From Metallosphaera hakonensis JCM 8857 = DSM 7519 (lineage in GTDB: Archaea; Thermoproteota; Thermoprotei_A; Sulfolobales; Sulfolobaceae), in contig NZ_CP029287.2 of NCBI RefSeq assembly GCF_003201675.2, positions 1,910,001 through 1,974,000 on the forward strand: a DNA stretch of 64,000 nucleotides. The letters are read 5' to 3'. This document shows, piece after piece, positions 39,066 to 51,011 of the stretch (position 1 is its first letter; each line of letters begins with the position of its first letter). The notes under the pieces are model-generated. The model ran no database searches. It was given only the letters and a program-made list of their open reading frames with translations, and had not been told where the DNA came from. The position numbers and the translations under genes were made by a program.

Positions 39066-40204
39066 GTTTGTAAATTTGTGCTACCTGCTTTTATACACTC
39101 CCTTACTTCTGAAATGCTCCTAGAAGTTTTAAAGCCGCGGGGATCGAAATGGGTCCTAACCGCGTTACCAAGACAATTAATCATGAATTCCATAGTGGGC
39201 ATATTGATTTTCATTTTAGAAGATAGAACGTCCGTTCTATAGTATAACTCGTATTTATTCTCCGCTATCAGGCTTTCAATCAATTTAGAGGCTCTACCTA
39301 TGTTCGGTAGATAAGAGAATGAGGGAATCCTCTCCTTCATTTTGTCCAGAAACTCTTGATCGTTTAACTCCCCAGTCCATGCGGGTCCGAAGCGCCTCAC
39401 ATTACCGCTACAGTACGGACATTTCTTAATACAGTTATCTTGGCTCATGAAAGAGTAGCCACACGCCTCACATTCATAGAGAGTCCCGAGCTTCTCCAGG
39501 GTAGCATCTGCCTTTTTTGCTCCATCATCCATCCTCACAAATAACCTATAATAATAGTCGTTATAGAAGGAGACCAACGGCTTGATTCCCTTTTCCTGAA
39601 CTGCAGCCTCTCTAGCTATCTTTGCTAGCAAGACCCTTAGTCCTGCCTCCCTTGAGAAACTGAGCTTTCCTCCCGATGCCCCATATTTCCTGATAGAGGA
39701 TGTCTTAGACTTGCCCTCTAATGCGGACAGATCTGTGGCTGTGACCCCCAAATATCCCCTCCTTCTCAGAGAAGATATGCCTGCAAAAAGAAATGGAGCT
39801 GGAGAGCCAAAGGGATCCAGGTCAGTATACTCGACCTTTACCTGATGCATTAAGGAATTAGCATCTGACTTGACCACTTTGGAATTTACTAGTCCATTAT
39901 TTTTCACGTTCTTGGATATGATCTCTATGGAGATTGGATTTTTATCATTAAATATTATCTCATCTTTCACATTGCTTTCGAGGGCATATCTAATCCCTCT
40001 TATACCTGTAGCTGACATGGCGTCAAGAACTGAGGACGGTGAGATAATCGATACGGCTATGACGCTCACGTCCCTATTGAACGTCATCCTTGGGTTATAG
40101 AAAACAGGTGACCATGCTGGATCGAATTTCCCTTCTCTAGAGAATTGTGCCGGATCGGGAATTAATATCTTAGCCTTCCCCTCGATTATTTCCACTAATT
40201 TCAT
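39062..40204 (-). CDS. trm1: tRNA (guanine-26 N2)-dimethyltransferase
   Basis: Methylates G26 of tRNAs with SAM. 380 residues: [17 protein letters not shown] site [18 protein letters not shown] (near 60), the catalytic [11 protein letters not shown] (near 130), and zinc finger [23 protein letters not shown] (about 243-266), followed by [15 protein letters not shown]. The start overlaps the upstream regulator gene by 35 bases, suggesting one operon. Confidence 0.95.
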   Translation of the reverse strand: MKLVEIIEGKAKILIPDPAQFSREGKFDPAWSPVFYNPRMTFNRDVSVIAVSIISPSSVLDAMSATGIRGIRYALESNVKDEIIFNDKNPISIEIISKNVKNNGLVNSKVVKSDANSLMHQVKVEYTDLDPFGSPAPFLFAGISSLRRRGYLGVTATDLSALEGKSKTSSIRKYGASGGKLSFSREAGLRVLLAKIAREAAVQEKGIKPLVSFYNDYYYRLFVRMDDGAKKADATLEKLGTLYECEACGYSFMSQDNCIKKCPYCSGNVRRFGPAWTGELNDQEFLDKMKERIPSFSYLPNIGRASKLIESLIAENKYELYYRTDVLSSKMKINMPTMEFMINCLGNAVRTHFDPRGFKTSRSISEVRECIKAGSTNLQT

Positions 40205-41084
40205 TGTTCAGGCTGTCGATGTTCTCAGTCGCAAGAATTTTAAACCCATCCCTTTCAATCTTCTTGGCACTCGAACTGCTTCTTGCAATAATAAGTAATT
40301 GAGAAGCCAACTCATTAGCGATCTTTGATGCCTCCCTGAATTTCTTCTCCAATTGATCCTGACTCCTTGGCTCTATGGTTATCAAAACCTTCTTAGATCC
40401 CTTGGACGCAACCACGTCAACGGCCGTAAATCTAAACGCAGTAGATGTAAAACCTGCTTCACTTAAGTTCTTGGCTATTCTTGAACTTATTGTATCCATT
40501 GATTGAACCTCGTTTGAATCTAATAGGGGAATGCTCCCATCACATACGTCTCCTATAACCTCCTCGCCGAAGAGATCAATCAATTTCTCGGCTACTTCTA
40601 TGGACACGTCCGACTCTCCGTTCTCATAGTCGTAAATAGTCTTTCTAGTGACTCCCAGAAGCTTGGAGAGATCCCCCATACTGTAGTTCATTTCCATTCT
40701 CTTTCTCCTGAGGACTTCGGATTTTATCTTGATGAATATGCCTCCTCTTGTCCTGTAAATGAATATTTTCTCTCCCCTCAGAGCTTTAGCTAAGCCTTCA
40801 ACTGATAGCCCGATTACGTTGTCCTTCCCTATGGCTATATCTTCCTCTGTATCATCTGTCACCACTATTGGCATACCCCCAGTCATAGCAGAGAAGTTCC
40901 TCAATTCCTTTGTTTCGTCTTTTGAAGGCTTATCTAAGCTTATTTTAATTACAAACCTTCTCTGCTTTCCGCGGGCTATGATATCGATGGATTTCCTATT
41001 TTTCTCTGGGTACTCTATCAAAGAGTAACTAACTCCCTCCCTTTCTAATACCTCTAATACATTATCCAGTGTCACAGGTATCAT
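40170..41084 (-). CDS. Helix-turn-helix regulator, COG1395-like
   Basis: 304 residues. An N-terminal nuclease-like fold domain (about 1-115) precedes an XRE-type helix-turn-helix (about 128-180: [42 protein letters not shown]); the C-terminal part repeats the domain ([22 protein letters not shown]). This is the archaeal family of putative HTH-type regulators. Regulon unknown. Overlaps trm1 and follows the UPF0216 gene by one base. Confidence 0.85.
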   Translation of the reverse strand: MIPVTLDNVLEVLEREGVSYSLIEYPEKNRKSIDIIARGKQRRFVIKISLDKPSKDETKELRNFSAMTGGMPIVVTDDTEEDIAIGKDNVIGLSVEGLAKALRGEKIFIYRTRGGIFIKIKSEVLRRKRMEMNYSMGDLSKLLGVTRKTIYDYENGESDVSIEVAEKLIDLFGEEVIGDVCDGSIPLLDSNEVQSMDTISSRIAKNLSEAGFTSTAFRFTAVDVVASKGSKKVLITIEPRSQDQLEKKFREASKIANELASQLLIIARSSSSAKKIERDGFKILATENIDSLNNEISGNNRGEG

Positions 41085-41085
41085 C

Positions 41086-41499
41086 TTAGATACCTTCCTT
41101 GTCGTTATCTATTCCAGAAATACTATCATAACCAAGGGTAATAAATATTAATGATTTAAATTCCCTTAAAAGCAACTCCATCTGCCCCACAGAAATAACG
41201 CTCCCCAAATCATTTAGAATGAGAGATATAGCCCTCCTATCCCACTCTGAACCATTAATGGAGTACTCCCCAGGGCTCGATAACTTAACCATAATGAACG
41301 GGATCCTGACCATGGACCATAAATAGAGCGGAACAATACTGGAAAGTTTCCTCACTTCTTCTGCGTCAAACCTGTGCTTGAGACCGTTGTTAAGCGAGAT
41401 CTCCAGTTTACCCTCAACCGCTTCCTTCAGGCTAACATACTCAGAGGGCATAGAATCGAGAATGTCCCTAAGACCCAATTGAAATATCTTATCAAACAA
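41086..41499 (-). CDS. UPF0216 (DUF61) family protein
   Basis: 137 residues. [37 protein letters not shown] followed by [15 protein letters not shown] matches the archaeal UPF0216 pattern of an acidic/hydrophobic barrel. No catalytic motif known. It lies 4 bases behind fibrillarin and 1 base before the regulator gene, so it belongs to the nop5-flpA-trm1 operon. Confidence 0.8.
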   Translation of the reverse strand: MFDKIFQLGLRDILDSMPSEYVSLKEAVEGKLEISLNNGLKHRFDAEEVRKLSSIVPLYLWSMVRIPFIMVKLSSPGEYSINGSEWDRRAISLILNDLGSVISVGQMELLLREFKSLIFITLGYDSISGIDNDKEGI

Positions 41500-41503
41500 G
41501 GGT

Positions 41504-42202
41504 CTACTTGAACCTCGCTAAAACCATGGCGTGGTCCTTATCGTATGGGTTGAGGTTGATCACTTGTTGAACATCGAATCCTTCATTCTTCAGTTTCTCT
41601 GCTTCTGTCTTAAAGACTTCGGTGGGATCCTTGGTTACATCGATGCTCCTAGCCTTTATGGCTAAAAGAAGATGCCCTCCCTCTTTTAGGAAATATCTTG
41701 CATTGTATATGGCTATATCGGTCTGGTCAGGTTGTGCTATGTCCACATAAAGGACCTCGGCATCTTCTACCAATGAGGAATAACTCTGTGGGAATCTAGC
41801 GTCAGCTAGAATGGGAAAGAGGTTGTGTCTATGCTGAGCCACAAGTATTAGCTCCCTTACTACTCTTGGGGAGAACTCTACTCCATAAACTTTTCCTTCA
41901 TCTTCAACTATGTCCGATATGTGACTGGGAGTAGTTCCGGAAGCAGCTCCGAGATAGAGTACCTTAGAACCTTTCTTCACAGGATTCTCCTTCAGCCCCT
42001 TCAATATGGCCCCGGCCAACTTGCTTCTGAAAGCGTTCCACTCCCTGTACTCCACGCCGTTATAATTCACGGTCCTCTCTCCGTATACTGTAAATCCCTT
42101 GGCCAAATTCTTGGTGCAAAGCCTAACGGTACCATCCACGTAAATACATTCGTAAATGTTTTCCATTCCCGTCTCTTTCACTGTCTCAATTGACTCTGAC
42201 AT
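41504..42202 (-). CDS. flpA: Fibrillarin, rRNA/tRNA 2'-O-methyltransferase
   Basis: Catalytic subunit of C/D-box RNPs. 232 residues: [27 protein letters not shown] is the N-terminal hallmark, [19 protein letters not shown] the SAM site, [13 protein letters not shown] and [38 protein letters not shown] carry the catalytic Asp and Lys. ATG at 42202 is chosen over GTG 42208. Lies 11 bases behind nop5. Confidence 0.96.
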   Translation of the reverse strand: MSESIETVKETGMENIYECIYVDGTVRLCTKNLAKGFTVYGERTVNYNGVEYREWNAFRSKLAGAILKGLKENPVKKGSKVLYLGAASGTTPSHISDIVEDEGKVYGVEFSPRVVRELILVAQHRHNLFPILADARFPQSYSSLVEDAEVLYVDIAQPDQTDIAIYNARYFLKEGGHLLLAIKARSIDVTKDPTEVFKTEAEKLKNEGFDVQQVINLNPYDKDHAMVLARFK

Positions 42203-42213
42203 GCTCACTCATC

Positions 42214-43440
42214 CTATCTTCTCTTTCCCTTTTTCCCCTTTTTATGTTCTCTTCTGTCTTTCTTTCCCTCTTCCCTTGGAGGTTGTTGCTTTTTAGGTGG
42301 AGGCTGAGCGTACTTTGTCTTGATCTCTTCAATTCTCTTGTTCACCTGTTCCACAAGCTGAGTTCCAACGAATCTGCCGCTGTAGGCATCTATCCTGGAC
42401 GCTATAGCTAGCTTAGCAGCCAAAGCTCTGGCAATCTTACCCCTCTGCCATCTGGGGGAGACATGAATGGCCGGATATTGGAAAATAATTCCGTGCTTAG
42501 GAGGCCTACTACCGCTCTTGAGTGCCCTGAATAAGGCCTTCTCTGCCCCTAAAACTTGAATTGTGCTGGCCGGCATCTTAGAGAGCTCCTCTAAGCTACC
42601 TGCCAGGCTCAATAGCCTAGCGCCAAGAGTTGGACCCACTAGCTCAGTAACGTTTGGAGAAACCTCTCTCATTATGGAGTCCAGATAGTCATAGAGAGAG
42701 GCCCTCAACCTGAATAGGGAAAGGATTGTATTGGCTAAATCCCTGATCGAGTTAATGTCTGCATCAGAGATATCGGCCCCGATACTTTTCTTTGCAGCGT
42801 CTGCTAGTTTCTTAGCCTTCTGCTCATTTAGCCCAATCTCAGTTAAGGCCTCGACAGTAACTGCATCCCTGTAGCCAATGTTAGAGACTATTTTAGCATA
42901 TTGATCGTGATCTTCAACTAATTTGTCAGCCTCTGGGAAATGTATACTATACCATTCCCTAAGTCTTTCAGAGAAAAGGTTAATGGTCTTGTCAATGTCG
43001 TCTATGGCCCTAATCGCCTGTATGGCCAAAAGGTCCCTCTTCTGTGCAGCCTTTCTCAGCTTTCTCCTAGTATATTCTAAGGTTACTTGATAAAGAAAGC
43101 TGTATATGTCTTTCGGGTCCTCAGCAAATTTGGCCTTAACCGCTATCTCCGCCAAAGAGCTCCTCAATACCTTAGCACCGACGTGATGTGGTTTAGAAAC
43201 TACCTTTATCCCAAGGGACTGCATCTTGGCACTCTCTGTCTCGCTCTCTATTACTACCTCCGTAGGTTTCAACTTCTGAATCAGCTCCACTGTAGAGGGC
43301 ATGGGTTCTCCCTTCTCTGTGTTTATTAGTATATCAACCACTTTCCCTAACTCCTTGGGGTTAAGGACGTAATCTAGAAGATTCCCTGATTCGTCAAATG
43401 CAAACGAACCTATCGTGTGTTCCGCTAAATAAATTCTCAT
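42214..43440 (-). CDS. nop5: C/D-box RNP scaffold Nop5 (Nop56/58)
   Basis: Links L7Ae-bound C/D sRNA to fibrillarin. 408 residues: N-terminal fibrillarin-binding domain, a central coiled coil (about 130-245), and the NOP domain with [42 protein letters not shown] and [36 protein letters not shown], ending in a Lys-rich tail KKGKKGKRR. Four C/D sRNA candidates lie in this window. First gene of the nop5-flpA-UPF0216 run. Confidence 0.96.
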   Translation of the reverse strand: MRIYLAEHTIGSFAFDESGNLLDYVLNPKELGKVVDILINTEKGEPMPSTVELIQKLKPTEVVIESETESAKMQSLGIKVVSKPHHVGAKVLRSSLAEIAVKAKFAEDPKDIYSFLYQVTLEYTRRKLRKAAQKRDLLAIQAIRAIDDIDKTINLFSERLREWYSIHFPEADKLVEDHDQYAKIVSNIGYRDAVTVEALTEIGLNEQKAKKLADAAKKSIGADISDADINSIRDLANTILSLFRLRASLYDYLDSIMREVSPNVTELVGPTLGARLLSLAGSLEELSKMPASTIQVLGAEKALFRALKSGSRPPKHGIIFQYPAIHVSPRWQRGKIARALAAKLAIASRIDAYSGRFVGTQLVEQVNKRIEEIKTKYAQPPPKKQQPPREEGKKDRREHKKGKKGKRR

Positions 43441-43511
43441 TGAGTAAAGCCCAGATCTAGGTAAAGCTCTAAGTTTAAATGTCTTGTTTTACCATGTATA
43501 TTAGATAATAT

Positions 43512-43685
43512 ATGCCATCGCACGGTTCATTAACAAAGGCCGGAAAGGTCAGAGGTCAAACTCCAAAGATTCAGGCAAAAGAGAGACATAAAGAAGTACC
43601 TAGAGTGAGAAATAGAATGGAGTATGAGAAGAGGGTCCTTAAACAAAGCAATCAAAGGCCTCAACGCGCACCAAGAAGAATGTAA
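43512..43685 (+). CDS. rps30e: Ribosomal protein S30e
   Basis: 57 residues, very basic: [20 protein letters not shown], then [21 protein letters not shown] and a C-terminal RAPRRM. The start [17 protein letters not shown] is the S30e signature. Small-subunit protein shared by archaea and eukaryotes. A TATA-like TTAGATAATATA lies just upstream; divergent from nop5. Confidence 0.93.
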   Translation: MPSHGSLTKAGKVRGQTPKIQAKERHKEVPRVRNRMEYEKRVLKQSNQRPQRAPRRM

Positions 43686-43719
43686 GGTTTTTTAAATATT
43701 TTCTCTTATTACCTCTAAA

Positions 43720-45039
43720 ATGTTAGAAGGTTATAGGGGAAGAGCCCTTCAATTACTTTCTTCGCTGGGGATTGAAGTGGGTGATACGGTACAGGTTTAT
43801 AATGAGAAAGTGAATGTTAAGGGACTTCTGATGCCTTCCTATTCTAAGGATGATTCTATAATTGTCCTTAAGCTCGACAATGGCTACAACGCTGGCTTCT
43901 CCATAGAAAAATACAAAGTCGAACTGATAGGTAAGAGTGGGAAAACCTCGGAGGCACTAGGAAAACAGTCCTCCTCTCCTGGCAAGATCAAAATAATTAG
44001 CACTGGGGGAACAATAGTTAGTAAGGTTGAATATGAAACTGGAGCTGTAAGACCGGCACTTAGTACTGAGGAAATTGTGAGGTTCTTACCAGAAATCCAG
44101 GAGATATCTTCAATTTCTGCCCAAGTACTCTTCAGCATTCTTAGCGAAAATATGAAACCTGAATATTGGGTAAAAATCGCCGAGGCCGTCGCTAAGGCCT
44201 TTAATGAAGGAAGTGAAGGAGTAGTGATTGCCCACGGAACCGACACCATGAGCTACACGGCCTCAGCATTGGCCTTTTCCTTGACCCCTCTTCCAGGTCC
44301 CGTAGTAATGGTTGGTTCCCAGAGAAGCAGTGACAGGCCCAGCAGCGACTCAGGGATAAATTTGGCCTCATCGGTTCTCCTTGCACGCGATGCCCCCTTT
44401 GGCGAAGTTGTGGTTAATATGCACGGCGAGAGTTCTGACACGTACACCGTGGCCCATAGAGGCGTTAAGGTTAGGAAGATGCACACTAGTAGGAGAGACG
44501 CTTTCCAGAGCATAAATGACCTGCCACTAGCGAAGGTCCTGTGGAACGAAAAAACCGTGAAAATATTGAGGAGTGATTACATTGGGAAATCAGAAGAGGT
44601 AAGGTTAAATGCCAAATTTGATGACAGAGTATTTCTTTTGAAATTTTATCCTGGACTTAAGCCTGATATAATAGATATTCTAATATCCTCAGGGTATAGG
44701 GGGATAATAGTGGAAGGAACAGGTTTGGGCCACACTTCCTCAGACTTTCAAGAGGCCTTTAAGAGGGCAAAAGAGGAGGGTGTATTTGTGGGAATGACCT
44801 CCCAATGTCTTTTTGGCAGGGTAAATATGAACGTCTATCAAACTGGGAGACTTTTGCAACAGTCAGGCGTTGTTCCGTTGAGTGACATTCTTCCTGAAGT
44901 AGCCCTTGTTAAGCTCATGTGGTCCTTGGGCCAAAGTAAGGACCTAGAGGAGATCACAAGGATTATGTTAAAGAACGTGGCTGGAGAGTATAATCCGAGG
45001 CACTTCTTAGATCATTTCCCGAGGTGGAAGCATGAGTGA
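43720..45039 (+). CDS. gatD: Glu-tRNA(Gln) amidotransferase subunit D
   Basis: Asparaginase-like subunit that supplies ammonia to GatE. 439 residues: an N-terminal AnsA-like barrel (about 1-75), then [19 protein letters not shown] with the first catalytic Thr, [20 protein letters not shown] with the Thr-Asp pair and the Lys region [12 protein letters not shown]. The stop overlaps the gatE start by 8 bases. Confidence 0.96.
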   Translation: MLEGYRGRALQLLSSLGIEVGDTVQVYNEKVNVKGLLMPSYSKDDSIIVLKLDNGYNAGFSIEKYKVELIGKSGKTSEALGKQSSSPGKIKIISTGGTIVSKVEYETGAVRPALSTEEIVRFLPEIQEISSISAQVLFSILSENMKPEYWVKIAEAVAKAFNEGSEGVVIAHGTDTMSYTASALAFSLTPLPGPVVMVGSQRSSDRPSSDSGINLASSVLLARDAPFGEVVVNMHGESSDTYTVAHRGVKVRKMHTSRRDAFQSINDLPLAKVLWNEKTVKILRSDYIGKSEEVRLNAKFDDRVFLLKFYPGLKPDIIDILISSGYRGIIVEGTGLGHTSSDFQEAFKRAKEEGVFVGMTSQCLFGRVNMNVYQTGRLLQQSGVVPLSDILPEVALVKLMWSLGQSKDLEEITRIMLKNVAGEYNPRHFLDHFPRWKHE

Positions 45040-46924
45040 ATACGAGAAACTTGGACTCAAAGTGGGTTTGGAAATTCATCAACAAATAAACACTACTTAC
45101 AAGCTATTCTGTGGGTGCCCCACAATCCTAGATGAAGAGAGTCAAGGCTATCTCGAAAGATACCTGAAACCCGTAGTCAGTGAACTGGGGGAGGTTGACA
45201 CAGCAGCGTTCTTTGAATGGGAGAAGGGGAAGAAAATAATCTACGATGTTCCTAGGAAATCCAGTTGTTTAGTGGAATGCGATGAGGAGCCTCCTCATCC
45301 CATAAACTTAGACGCCGTGAAGCTTGGACTTGCCATGACTCTGGCGTTCAACGGAGAGCCTGTAGACGAAATATTTGTTATGAGGAAGACGGTCATAGAC
45401 GGCTCCAATACCTCAGGTTTTCAAAGAACTGCAATAGTAGGTCTGGGCGGATATGTAAAGGACCAAGAGGGGGTCGTAAGTATTCAAACAATAGCAATTG
45501 AAGAGGATGCGGCCAGAAAGCTAGAGGACACTGAAAACGCCATAAAGTACAACCTGGACAGATTGGGAATTCCGCTCATTGAAATATCCACAGGACCGGA
45601 CATTAGAACTCCAGAGCAAGCCAAGAGGGTGGCCCTACTTATTGGTCAAATGCTAAGGCTAACGGGGAAAGTCAAGAGGGGACTTGGAACCATAAGACAG
45701 GACCTTAATGTGTCCATAACTGGCGGTGTAAAGATCGAAATAAAGGGTGTCCAGGATCTAGATATGATACCTAAGATTGTAGAAAACGAGGTAAAAAGAC
45801 AAAGGGAACTACTCAAGATAAAGGAGGAGTTAAATGACAGGATAACGAAGGTCGATTTTCTCCAAAGATTCAGGGAGAAAGATCTAACATCTCTTTTCAT
45901 GTCTTCAAGGAGCAGGCTGATCCAATCGGAACTCAGGAGAGGGGGGAGAGTTCTTGGAATTCTAGCTCCTGGGTTCAAGGGAATTATGGGAAGAGAGCTG
46001 ATGCCTGGGAGGAGGTTTGGAACCGAAGTCTCTGACTACGTGAAGGTAACGGCTAAACTTGGAGGGATCTTCCATTCTGACGAACTGCCAAATTATGGCA
46101 TAACCGATGAGGACGTTGAAAAAGTAATGAAGGAGTTAGAAGTTAGAGGAAACGACTCCTTCATCCTTGTTGTAGGTCCTGAGGATAGGGTAAAGAAAGC
46201 CTCGGAGGTCATCAAGGAAAGGCTTAGCCAGGCCTTTGAGGGCATACCCAAGGAAACTAGGGCCGCGAACGAGGATGGAACCAGTAAGTTCATGAGACCA
46301 CAACCTGGATCTGCTAGGATGTATCCAGAGACCGATATCCCATCTATCCTTGCAACCGAACTATTGGAAGATGCAAAGAAACTCATGCCTCCTACTCCTG
46401 AGGAGAAACTCAAGCATTTGATGAAGATGGGCCTGAATGAGGAGTTAGCCAGACAAATACTTAACAGTCCAAGGCTGGATCTATTTGAACATCTAGCTTT
46501 AAGGTATTCTAAGGTTCCCTCAACAGTTATCGCGACTACCCTAGAGAACACGCTTAAGTACGTTAAATCTCAGGGAGGTAACATAGATAGGGTATCTGAG
46601 GAGGATATAGAGACCATCATTGCAAATGTTGATCAAGGTAAGATTAACAAGGACTCCATATCTCAGATACTGTTGGATTATTGCTCCCCCAATTCAACTC
46701 TCGACATAAACCAGGCCATAGCTAAGTATTCGGTGATATCTGAGGAGGAGTTAGTTAAGATTGTGAAAGAGGTCATAGATCAATACAGGAAAGAAGTAGA
46801 AAGTAAGGGGGACAGAGCCTTTGGATTTCTCATGGGTAAGGTGATGGAGAGAGTTAGGGGAAGAGCCGAAGGGAAGAGAGTAGCAGAACTAATAAGGAAA
46901 GTAGTAAAAGAGGAATCTGGATGA
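45032..46924 (+). CDS. gatE: Glu-tRNA(Gln) amidotransferase subunit E
   Basis: Kinase/amidotransferase subunit that turns Glu-tRNA(Gln) into Gln-tRNA(Gln); archaea-specific. 630 residues: [24 protein letters not shown] cradle start, ETG-like [38 protein letters not shown], the AspRS-like insert near 280-410, and a C-terminal YqeY-like helical tail ending [23 protein letters not shown]. Its stop lies inside the C box of a candidate C/D sRNA. Confidence 0.96.
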   Translation: MSEYEKLGLKVGLEIHQQINTTYKLFCGCPTILDEESQGYLERYLKPVVSELGEVDTAAFFEWEKGKKIIYDVPRKSSCLVECDEEPPHPINLDAVKLGLAMTLAFNGEPVDEIFVMRKTVIDGSNTSGFQRTAIVGLGGYVKDQEGVVSIQTIAIEEDAARKLEDTENAIKYNLDRLGIPLIEISTGPDIRTPEQAKRVALLIGQMLRLTGKVKRGLGTIRQDLNVSITGGVKIEIKGVQDLDMIPKIVENEVKRQRELLKIKEELNDRITKVDFLQRFREKDLTSLFMSSRSRLIQSELRRGGRVLGILAPGFKGIMGRELMPGRRFGTEVSDYVKVTAKLGGIFHSDELPNYGITDEDVEKVMKELEVRGNDSFILVVGPEDRVKKASEVIKERLSQAFEGIPKETRAANEDGTSKFMRPQPGSARMYPETDIPSILATELLEDAKKLMPPTPEEKLKHLMKMGLNEELARQILNSPRLDLFEHLALRYSKVPSTVIATTLENTLKYVKSQGGNIDRVSEEDIETIIANVDQGKINKDSISQILLDYCSPNSTLDINQAIAKYSVISEEELVKIVKEVIDQYRKEVESKGDRAFGFLMGKVMERVRGRAEGKRVAELIRKVVKEESG

Positions 46925-46970
46925 AGACTTACCCCCGATCCTGAAGGATGAAGAGAAGGCATTTGTCTGA
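46919..46970 (+). ncRNA. C/D-box sRNA candidate between gatE and the next gene
   Basis: C-like ATGAAGA (46921-46927), 13-nt guide CTTACCCCCGATC, D' CTGA (46941-46944), 3-nt spacer, C'-like ATGAAGA (46948-46954), 12-nt guide GAAGGCATTTGT, D CTGA (46967-46970). Spacing is exactly right for a dual-guide sRNA, but both C boxes have A at position 5 instead of U. It fills the whole gap, with the gatE stop in the C box and the next ATG beginning at the last base of the D box. It would have to be processed from the mRNA. Targets not identified. Confidence 0.45.
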
Positions 46971-47995
46971 TGGTGAAGTTTATGTTTTTAGAGGACGAAC
47001 TCGGTCTTAAACATGGGGAGAAGGTTGGGCTGGATGAGAGATTACTGGCTATTGAACAGCTACCGCAGATAGCGAAGATTCTAAATCTCTCCCTTTCCTG
47101 GAAGCAGAGCCTAAATCTTCACGGACCAGATGGAACTGAAGTGACCGTTGAAGGAGAAGGAGAGAAGTTGGAAGCTGTGACCCCAATATTGGAGGGTTCG
47201 ATCCCTTGGACTTTTCCGAGGATTTCCCCAGAACACTTAAGAGCCATGATTAGGGATTTGATCCCGTGTAATGAGGGCACCGGTTATCTCAATCCGTCAC
47301 CGTGGGAGAGAGAGATCTCTAGCGCGAGAGTAGCTCGCCTGGCTCCAGGGGAAGTTGGAACAGATAAACCTGAGGAGAGAGAAACAGGTCAACACAAGCT
47401 TGAGACCGGTTTATATAACGTCTATTTCCATTATCTTAATCCTCTTTACATATCTTCGATCGGCCCAAGAGAAAGTTTTTCTGTAACCAGCTTCATGGTC
47501 TCCATTCAGGGAAGTTCCGTTTCTTACACCCTCGTATCAAGGGAACCTTTCGTCATGAGCTTTGAGCACGGTAATGTAAAACTTGATAGGGAAGTCAAGG
47601 TAACGAAGTCAACATCATGGAAGGAAGCCAAACCCCATAGATTAGCCTGGGACGTTATGAATCCGGTCTTGGATCTGGATTGCAAACCTAAGTTTAAAGT
47701 ATCCCTTTTCAGAATCGAGCCTTCGTCGGTTGTGCCAGTTTTCTTGAAATATGATGGAGGGATAAACATGGGATTACTGAACATGGATGACAGACCGGTC
47801 ATATCCAACATTTACTTGGCTGCTAGAATTACCTCTGCCTCCATTACCGATCCTAGATCGATGGTCGAAGAGGGAATGGAACCCGAATTCGATAGGATTA
47901 GAGTGCCAATAAGAAGATGGGGCTATCTCTCAATTCACCTAGAAGTTAAGAGACTACTTGAAGGTCTCTTAAAGAGAAAAATTATTTCATCATGA
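46970..47995 (+). CDS. Protein of unknown function downstream of GatE
   Basis: 341 residues, soluble, beta-rich. Starts MVKFMFLEDELGLKHGEKVG; mid-part GLYNVYFHYLNPLYISSIGP; end DRPVISNIYLAARITSASITDPRSM and EPEFDRIRVPIRRWGYLSIHLEVKRLL. The C-terminal strands recall the beta-sandwich of carbohydrate-active proteins, but I see no catalytic motif and do not assign it. No signal peptide. The last 14 bases overlap the convergent regulator gene. Confidence 0.75.
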   Translation: MVKFMFLEDELGLKHGEKVGLDERLLAIEQLPQIAKILNLSLSWKQSLNLHGPDGTEVTVEGEGEKLEAVTPILEGSIPWTFPRISPEHLRAMIRDLIPCNEGTGYLNPSPWEREISSARVARLAPGEVGTDKPEERETGQHKLETGLYNVYFHYLNPLYISSIGPRESFSVTSFMVSIQGSSVSYTLVSREPFVMSFEHGNVKLDREVKVTKSTSWKEAKPHRLAWDVMNPVLDLDCKPKFKVSLFRIEPSSVVPVFLKYDGGINMGLLNMDDRPVISNIYLAARITSASITDPRSMVEEGMEPEFDRIRVPIRRWGYLSIHLEVKRLLEGLLKRKIISS

Positions 47996-48368
47996 GGTTG
48001 CTCTCGTATAAACACGAAGGAAGAGATATCCCGTTCTTCTTTAAAGCCCTCTTCCCTTCTGCACAAAGGATACAATAATAACTGGATAACTGAGACGAGC
48101 TACCTGATGAGGCCATTTTGTCTACTAAATCTCCAATCATTTCCATGAGCCTCGGGTCCTTCTCTATGATCCCCTTTATTGCAGTCCCTCTTTTTCCGTT
48201 CATGTAATTGGCCACCGCAGCAGGGGTTACACCCATCAGAAGGGCTGCCCTGTATAAGGGATACCCCTTGTCCTTTACTAGCTTGGTGGCAATTATGGAG
48301 CGCATAGCCGGCAGTAACTCCTTCACTGAGAACTCGCAAGGTGGAACTAATGACATAGCCTTTACCAT
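47982..48368 (-). CDS. XRE-like transcriptional regulator with C-terminal cysteines
   Basis: 128 residues. MRSIIATKLVKDKGYPLYRAALLMGVTPAAVANYMNGKRGTAI (about 22-64) is a helix-turn-helix; the tail YYCILCAEGKRALKKNGISLPSCLYE has a CxxC plus a further Cys, which could bind metal or an Fe-S cluster. This is the archaeal family of predicted regulators of COG2522 type. ATG at 48356 is an alternative start. Target genes unknown. Confidence 0.8.
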   Translation of the reverse strand: MVKAMSLVPPCEFSVKELLPAMRSIIATKLVKDKGYPLYRAALLMGVTPAAVANYMNGKRGTAIKGIIEKDPRLMEMIGDLVDKMASSGSSSQLSSYYCILCAEGKRALKKNGISLPSCLYESNLMMK

Positions 48369-48551
48369 TAATCTATTATGAAAACATGTATAAAAACCTG
48401 AATATAGAAAGCCCGAGTCTTATCAGAAGATAGGCTTAAACTCTGTTGATCATTGAACCGTTCTACCACATTTAGAGCAAATCATGAATTATTGAGAAAT
48501 CCTAAAAAGAATCGGTTCTCATGAAAAGAAGAGCAATAAAAAGAGACCCGG

Positions 48552-51011
48552 TTATAGTTCGCAGGTCTTACATCCGCCAGCGAAGTTCTCGCTCACTTCA
48601 ACGAATTTCTTCTCCAATCTAAGGGATGGAGCCTGCTTGGCTTTTTCCTCCCTCTCTTTCTTGAGACCGAAGTATATTACCTGTTGAGACTTGGACTTGT
48701 CCCTGTACACAGTAATTCCCTTTATCCCTAGCCTCCATGCAGTCATGTAAACTTTCTCTACGGTATCTGTGGGCTCTTCGCTTCTCAGATTGATGGTCTT
48801 AGAGGTACCAGAATCGTTCCATTGTTGCCAGGCTCCCTGATGAAGCACATGGTATATAGGATCGACTTCGTGAGCAGTCCTAAACAATTTCCTCATTGTC
48901 CTTGGAACAAAGGGATTATCTCCGATCTCTCCAGTCTCGGCTATCTTCTTAACCACCTCTGGTGTGTCAAGTTCGTATCTCCTTAGATATTCTAGGAAGA
49001 GTGGATCTATCTCGAGGAACTTACCCACTGCAACGTTTCTTATGAATGCCAAGGCGAAAAGCGGCTCTATTGAGGACGAGGTCCCAGCAATTATGGAGAT
49101 TGTTCCGGTGGGAGCTACAGAGACGACCGTGGCGTTTCTTAAACCGTACTTCATCCTCATGTCCTTAAGCATCGTCACGTCCAATTTCTCAGCCTCAATC
49201 ATTAGCTTCTTGACATAGTCTGAAGGTTGTCCTCTCAAGCCAGCTATTGAGAGAATATCATCGAACTCCTTAGCAGACTCCCAGACGTCCTTATACCTAA
49301 CAGGGTCGTATGCTGGGAACGAACCTTTCTCCTTGGCTAGCTCCACTGAGGTCATCATCGCGTGATAGTAGATGAACTTGGCTAGCTGGTAGGAGACGTA
49401 AATAGCGTCTATGCTATCATAGGGTATACCCAGTTTGATGAGGGCCCTAGCTAGTCCCATGACTCCTAGCCCAACCTTTCTAGTTCTCTTAGTAGCCTGC
49501 TCTATTTGAGGCAGGGGATATCTATTGGCATCAACCACGTTATCTAAGAACCTAACCGCGTACTTAATCGTGTTAGCTAGATCCTCCCAATCCACATAGG
49601 GGGTTCCGTTTCTCTCCTTTACGAACTTCTCCAGATTTAGAGAGCCCAAATTACAGGATTCCCAAGGTAATAGAGGTTCCTCTCCACATGGATTGGTGGC
49701 TTGAATCTTACCAAGATACCAAGCCGGATGTCTCCTATTTATCTCGTCTATGAAGAGCAACCCCGGATCTCCAGAATCCCATGCCCCCTTAACTATCTCT
49801 TGGAAGATTGTCCTGGCGTTAACCCATCTCACAACTGCGCCTTCCTTCTCAGCAATTGCCAACGCTTCATCCACAGTGATGATCTTGCTTTCGTCCAAGT
49901 ACACTGACCCTTTCTCCTCAAGCTCCCTGAGAATTTCCTCTTGAACCCACTCCTCTCTCATGTAATTCCTTGCCTTAACCATATAGTACTCGTGATCTGT
50001 CCCAGGTATTTTGGTCTTCCTAGGAGTTATTAGGGGAACCTGTTCCTCCCTCATCACAGCCTCCATAAAGTAGTCGTATACTCCCACTGAGATGTTAAAG
50101 TTCTGAAGTTGGACATCCTTAAGCTCCCCAGTTTTCGCGTGAATGAAGTCTTCTACGTCCGCATGCCACGCATGCATTACGCCCATATTGGCTCCACGTC
50201 TCTTCCCTCCCTGCTTAACCACGTCTGTGGATACGTCAAATATCTTCATGAAGGAAACAGGGCCAGATGCTACACCCGCTGTGGAGGCAACTACGTCACC
50301 CTTAGGTCTAAGCTCAGAGAAATCGAAACCGGTACCTCCACCTTGTTGATGCACGAGCGCCATAGCTCTCAGGGTATCATAAATTCCGTCTCCAGAAGGA
50401 GAAGTCATAGAGTCCCTAACTGGGAGAACGAAGCAGGCTGAGAGTATACCTAATCTTGTTCCAGAATTCATTAAAGCCGGTGTATTAGGAACGAACTTGA
50501 GGGAGGACATTATCTCGTAAAATTTATTCTCGACCTCCTTCCTCTTCTCCTTCTCAACTCCAGCCAGATATGAGGCGACCCTCTTGAAGAGCATCTGTGG
50601 GGTTTCTATATATCTGAGGGTTTCTGGATCCTTGAGGAGATACCTAGCCTCAAGCACCTTGAGAGCGTTGTAACTGAGGAGAAGATCCTTGGGGTCCAAC
50701 TCCCACTTTCCCTTCCCGTAAACATGGTTGTATATCCTCGCGAGAACGTATTTCTTGGCTAGGTCCAATAGTTCTGGATGTTCCAATGAGCCCTCTATGA
50801 GGTTCCTTTCAACTATATCGGCCAAAGACCTTGTGTTTATCACGTTATCCGAAGAATTCTGAACCACGTCCTTAACGATCCCCTCTACTATATCATCGTA
50901 AAGGGGCCCAAGCTTAGATAAGATTTTCTCGATCTTGAATTCCTCTCTCCTGCCATCGCGTTTTACCACGGATATCTTAGACAGAGCCATAATACTTACA
51001 TCACTCTGCAT
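48552..51011 (-). CDS. nrdJ: Adenosylcobalamin-dependent ribonucleotide reductase (class II)
   Basis: Makes deoxyribonucleotides with coenzyme B12. 819 residues: an N-terminal ATP-cone (about 10-95, [17 protein letters not shown]), the barrel with [25 protein letters not shown], the active-site [21 protein letters not shown] (near 440), and [17 protein letters not shown]. The C-terminus GGCKTCEL carries the redox-active CxxC. ATG 51011 is about 30 bases behind a minus-strand TATA (TTTATTAAATT); ATG 50990 is an alternative. Confidence 0.95.
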   Translation of the reverse strand: MQSDVSIMALSKISVVKRDGRREEFKIEKILSKLGPLYDDIVEGIVKDVVQNSSDNVINTRSLADIVERNLIEGSLEHPELLDLAKKYVLARIYNHVYGKGKWELDPKDLLLSYNALKVLEARYLLKDPETLRYIETPQMLFKRVASYLAGVEKEKRKEVENKFYEIMSSLKFVPNTPALMNSGTRLGILSACFVLPVRDSMTSPSGDGIYDTLRAMALVHQQGGGTGFDFSELRPKGDVVASTAGVASGPVSFMKIFDVSTDVVKQGGKRRGANMGVMHAWHADVEDFIHAKTGELKDVQLQNFNISVGVYDYFMEAVMREEQVPLITPRKTKIPGTDHEYYMVKARNYMREEWVQEEILRELEEKGSVYLDESKIITVDEALAIAEKEGAVVRWVNARTIFQEIVKGAWDSGDPGLLFIDEINRRHPAWYLGKIQATNPCGEEPLLPWESCNLGSLNLEKFVKERNGTPYVDWEDLANTIKYAVRFLDNVVDANRYPLPQIEQATKRTRKVGLGVMGLARALIKLGIPYDSIDAIYVSYQLAKFIYYHAMMTSVELAKEKGSFPAYDPVRYKDVWESAKEFDDILSIAGLRGQPSDYVKKLMIEAEKLDVTMLKDMRMKYGLRNATVVSVAPTGTISIIAGTSSSIEPLFALAFIRNVAVGKFLEIDPLFLEYLRRYELDTPEVVKKIAETGEIGDNPFVPRTMRKLFRTAHEVDPIYHVLHQGAWQQWNDSGTSKTINLRSEEPTDTVEKVYMTAWRLGIKGITVYRDKSKSQQVIYFGLKKEREEKAKQAPSLRLEKKFVEVSENFAGGCKTCEL

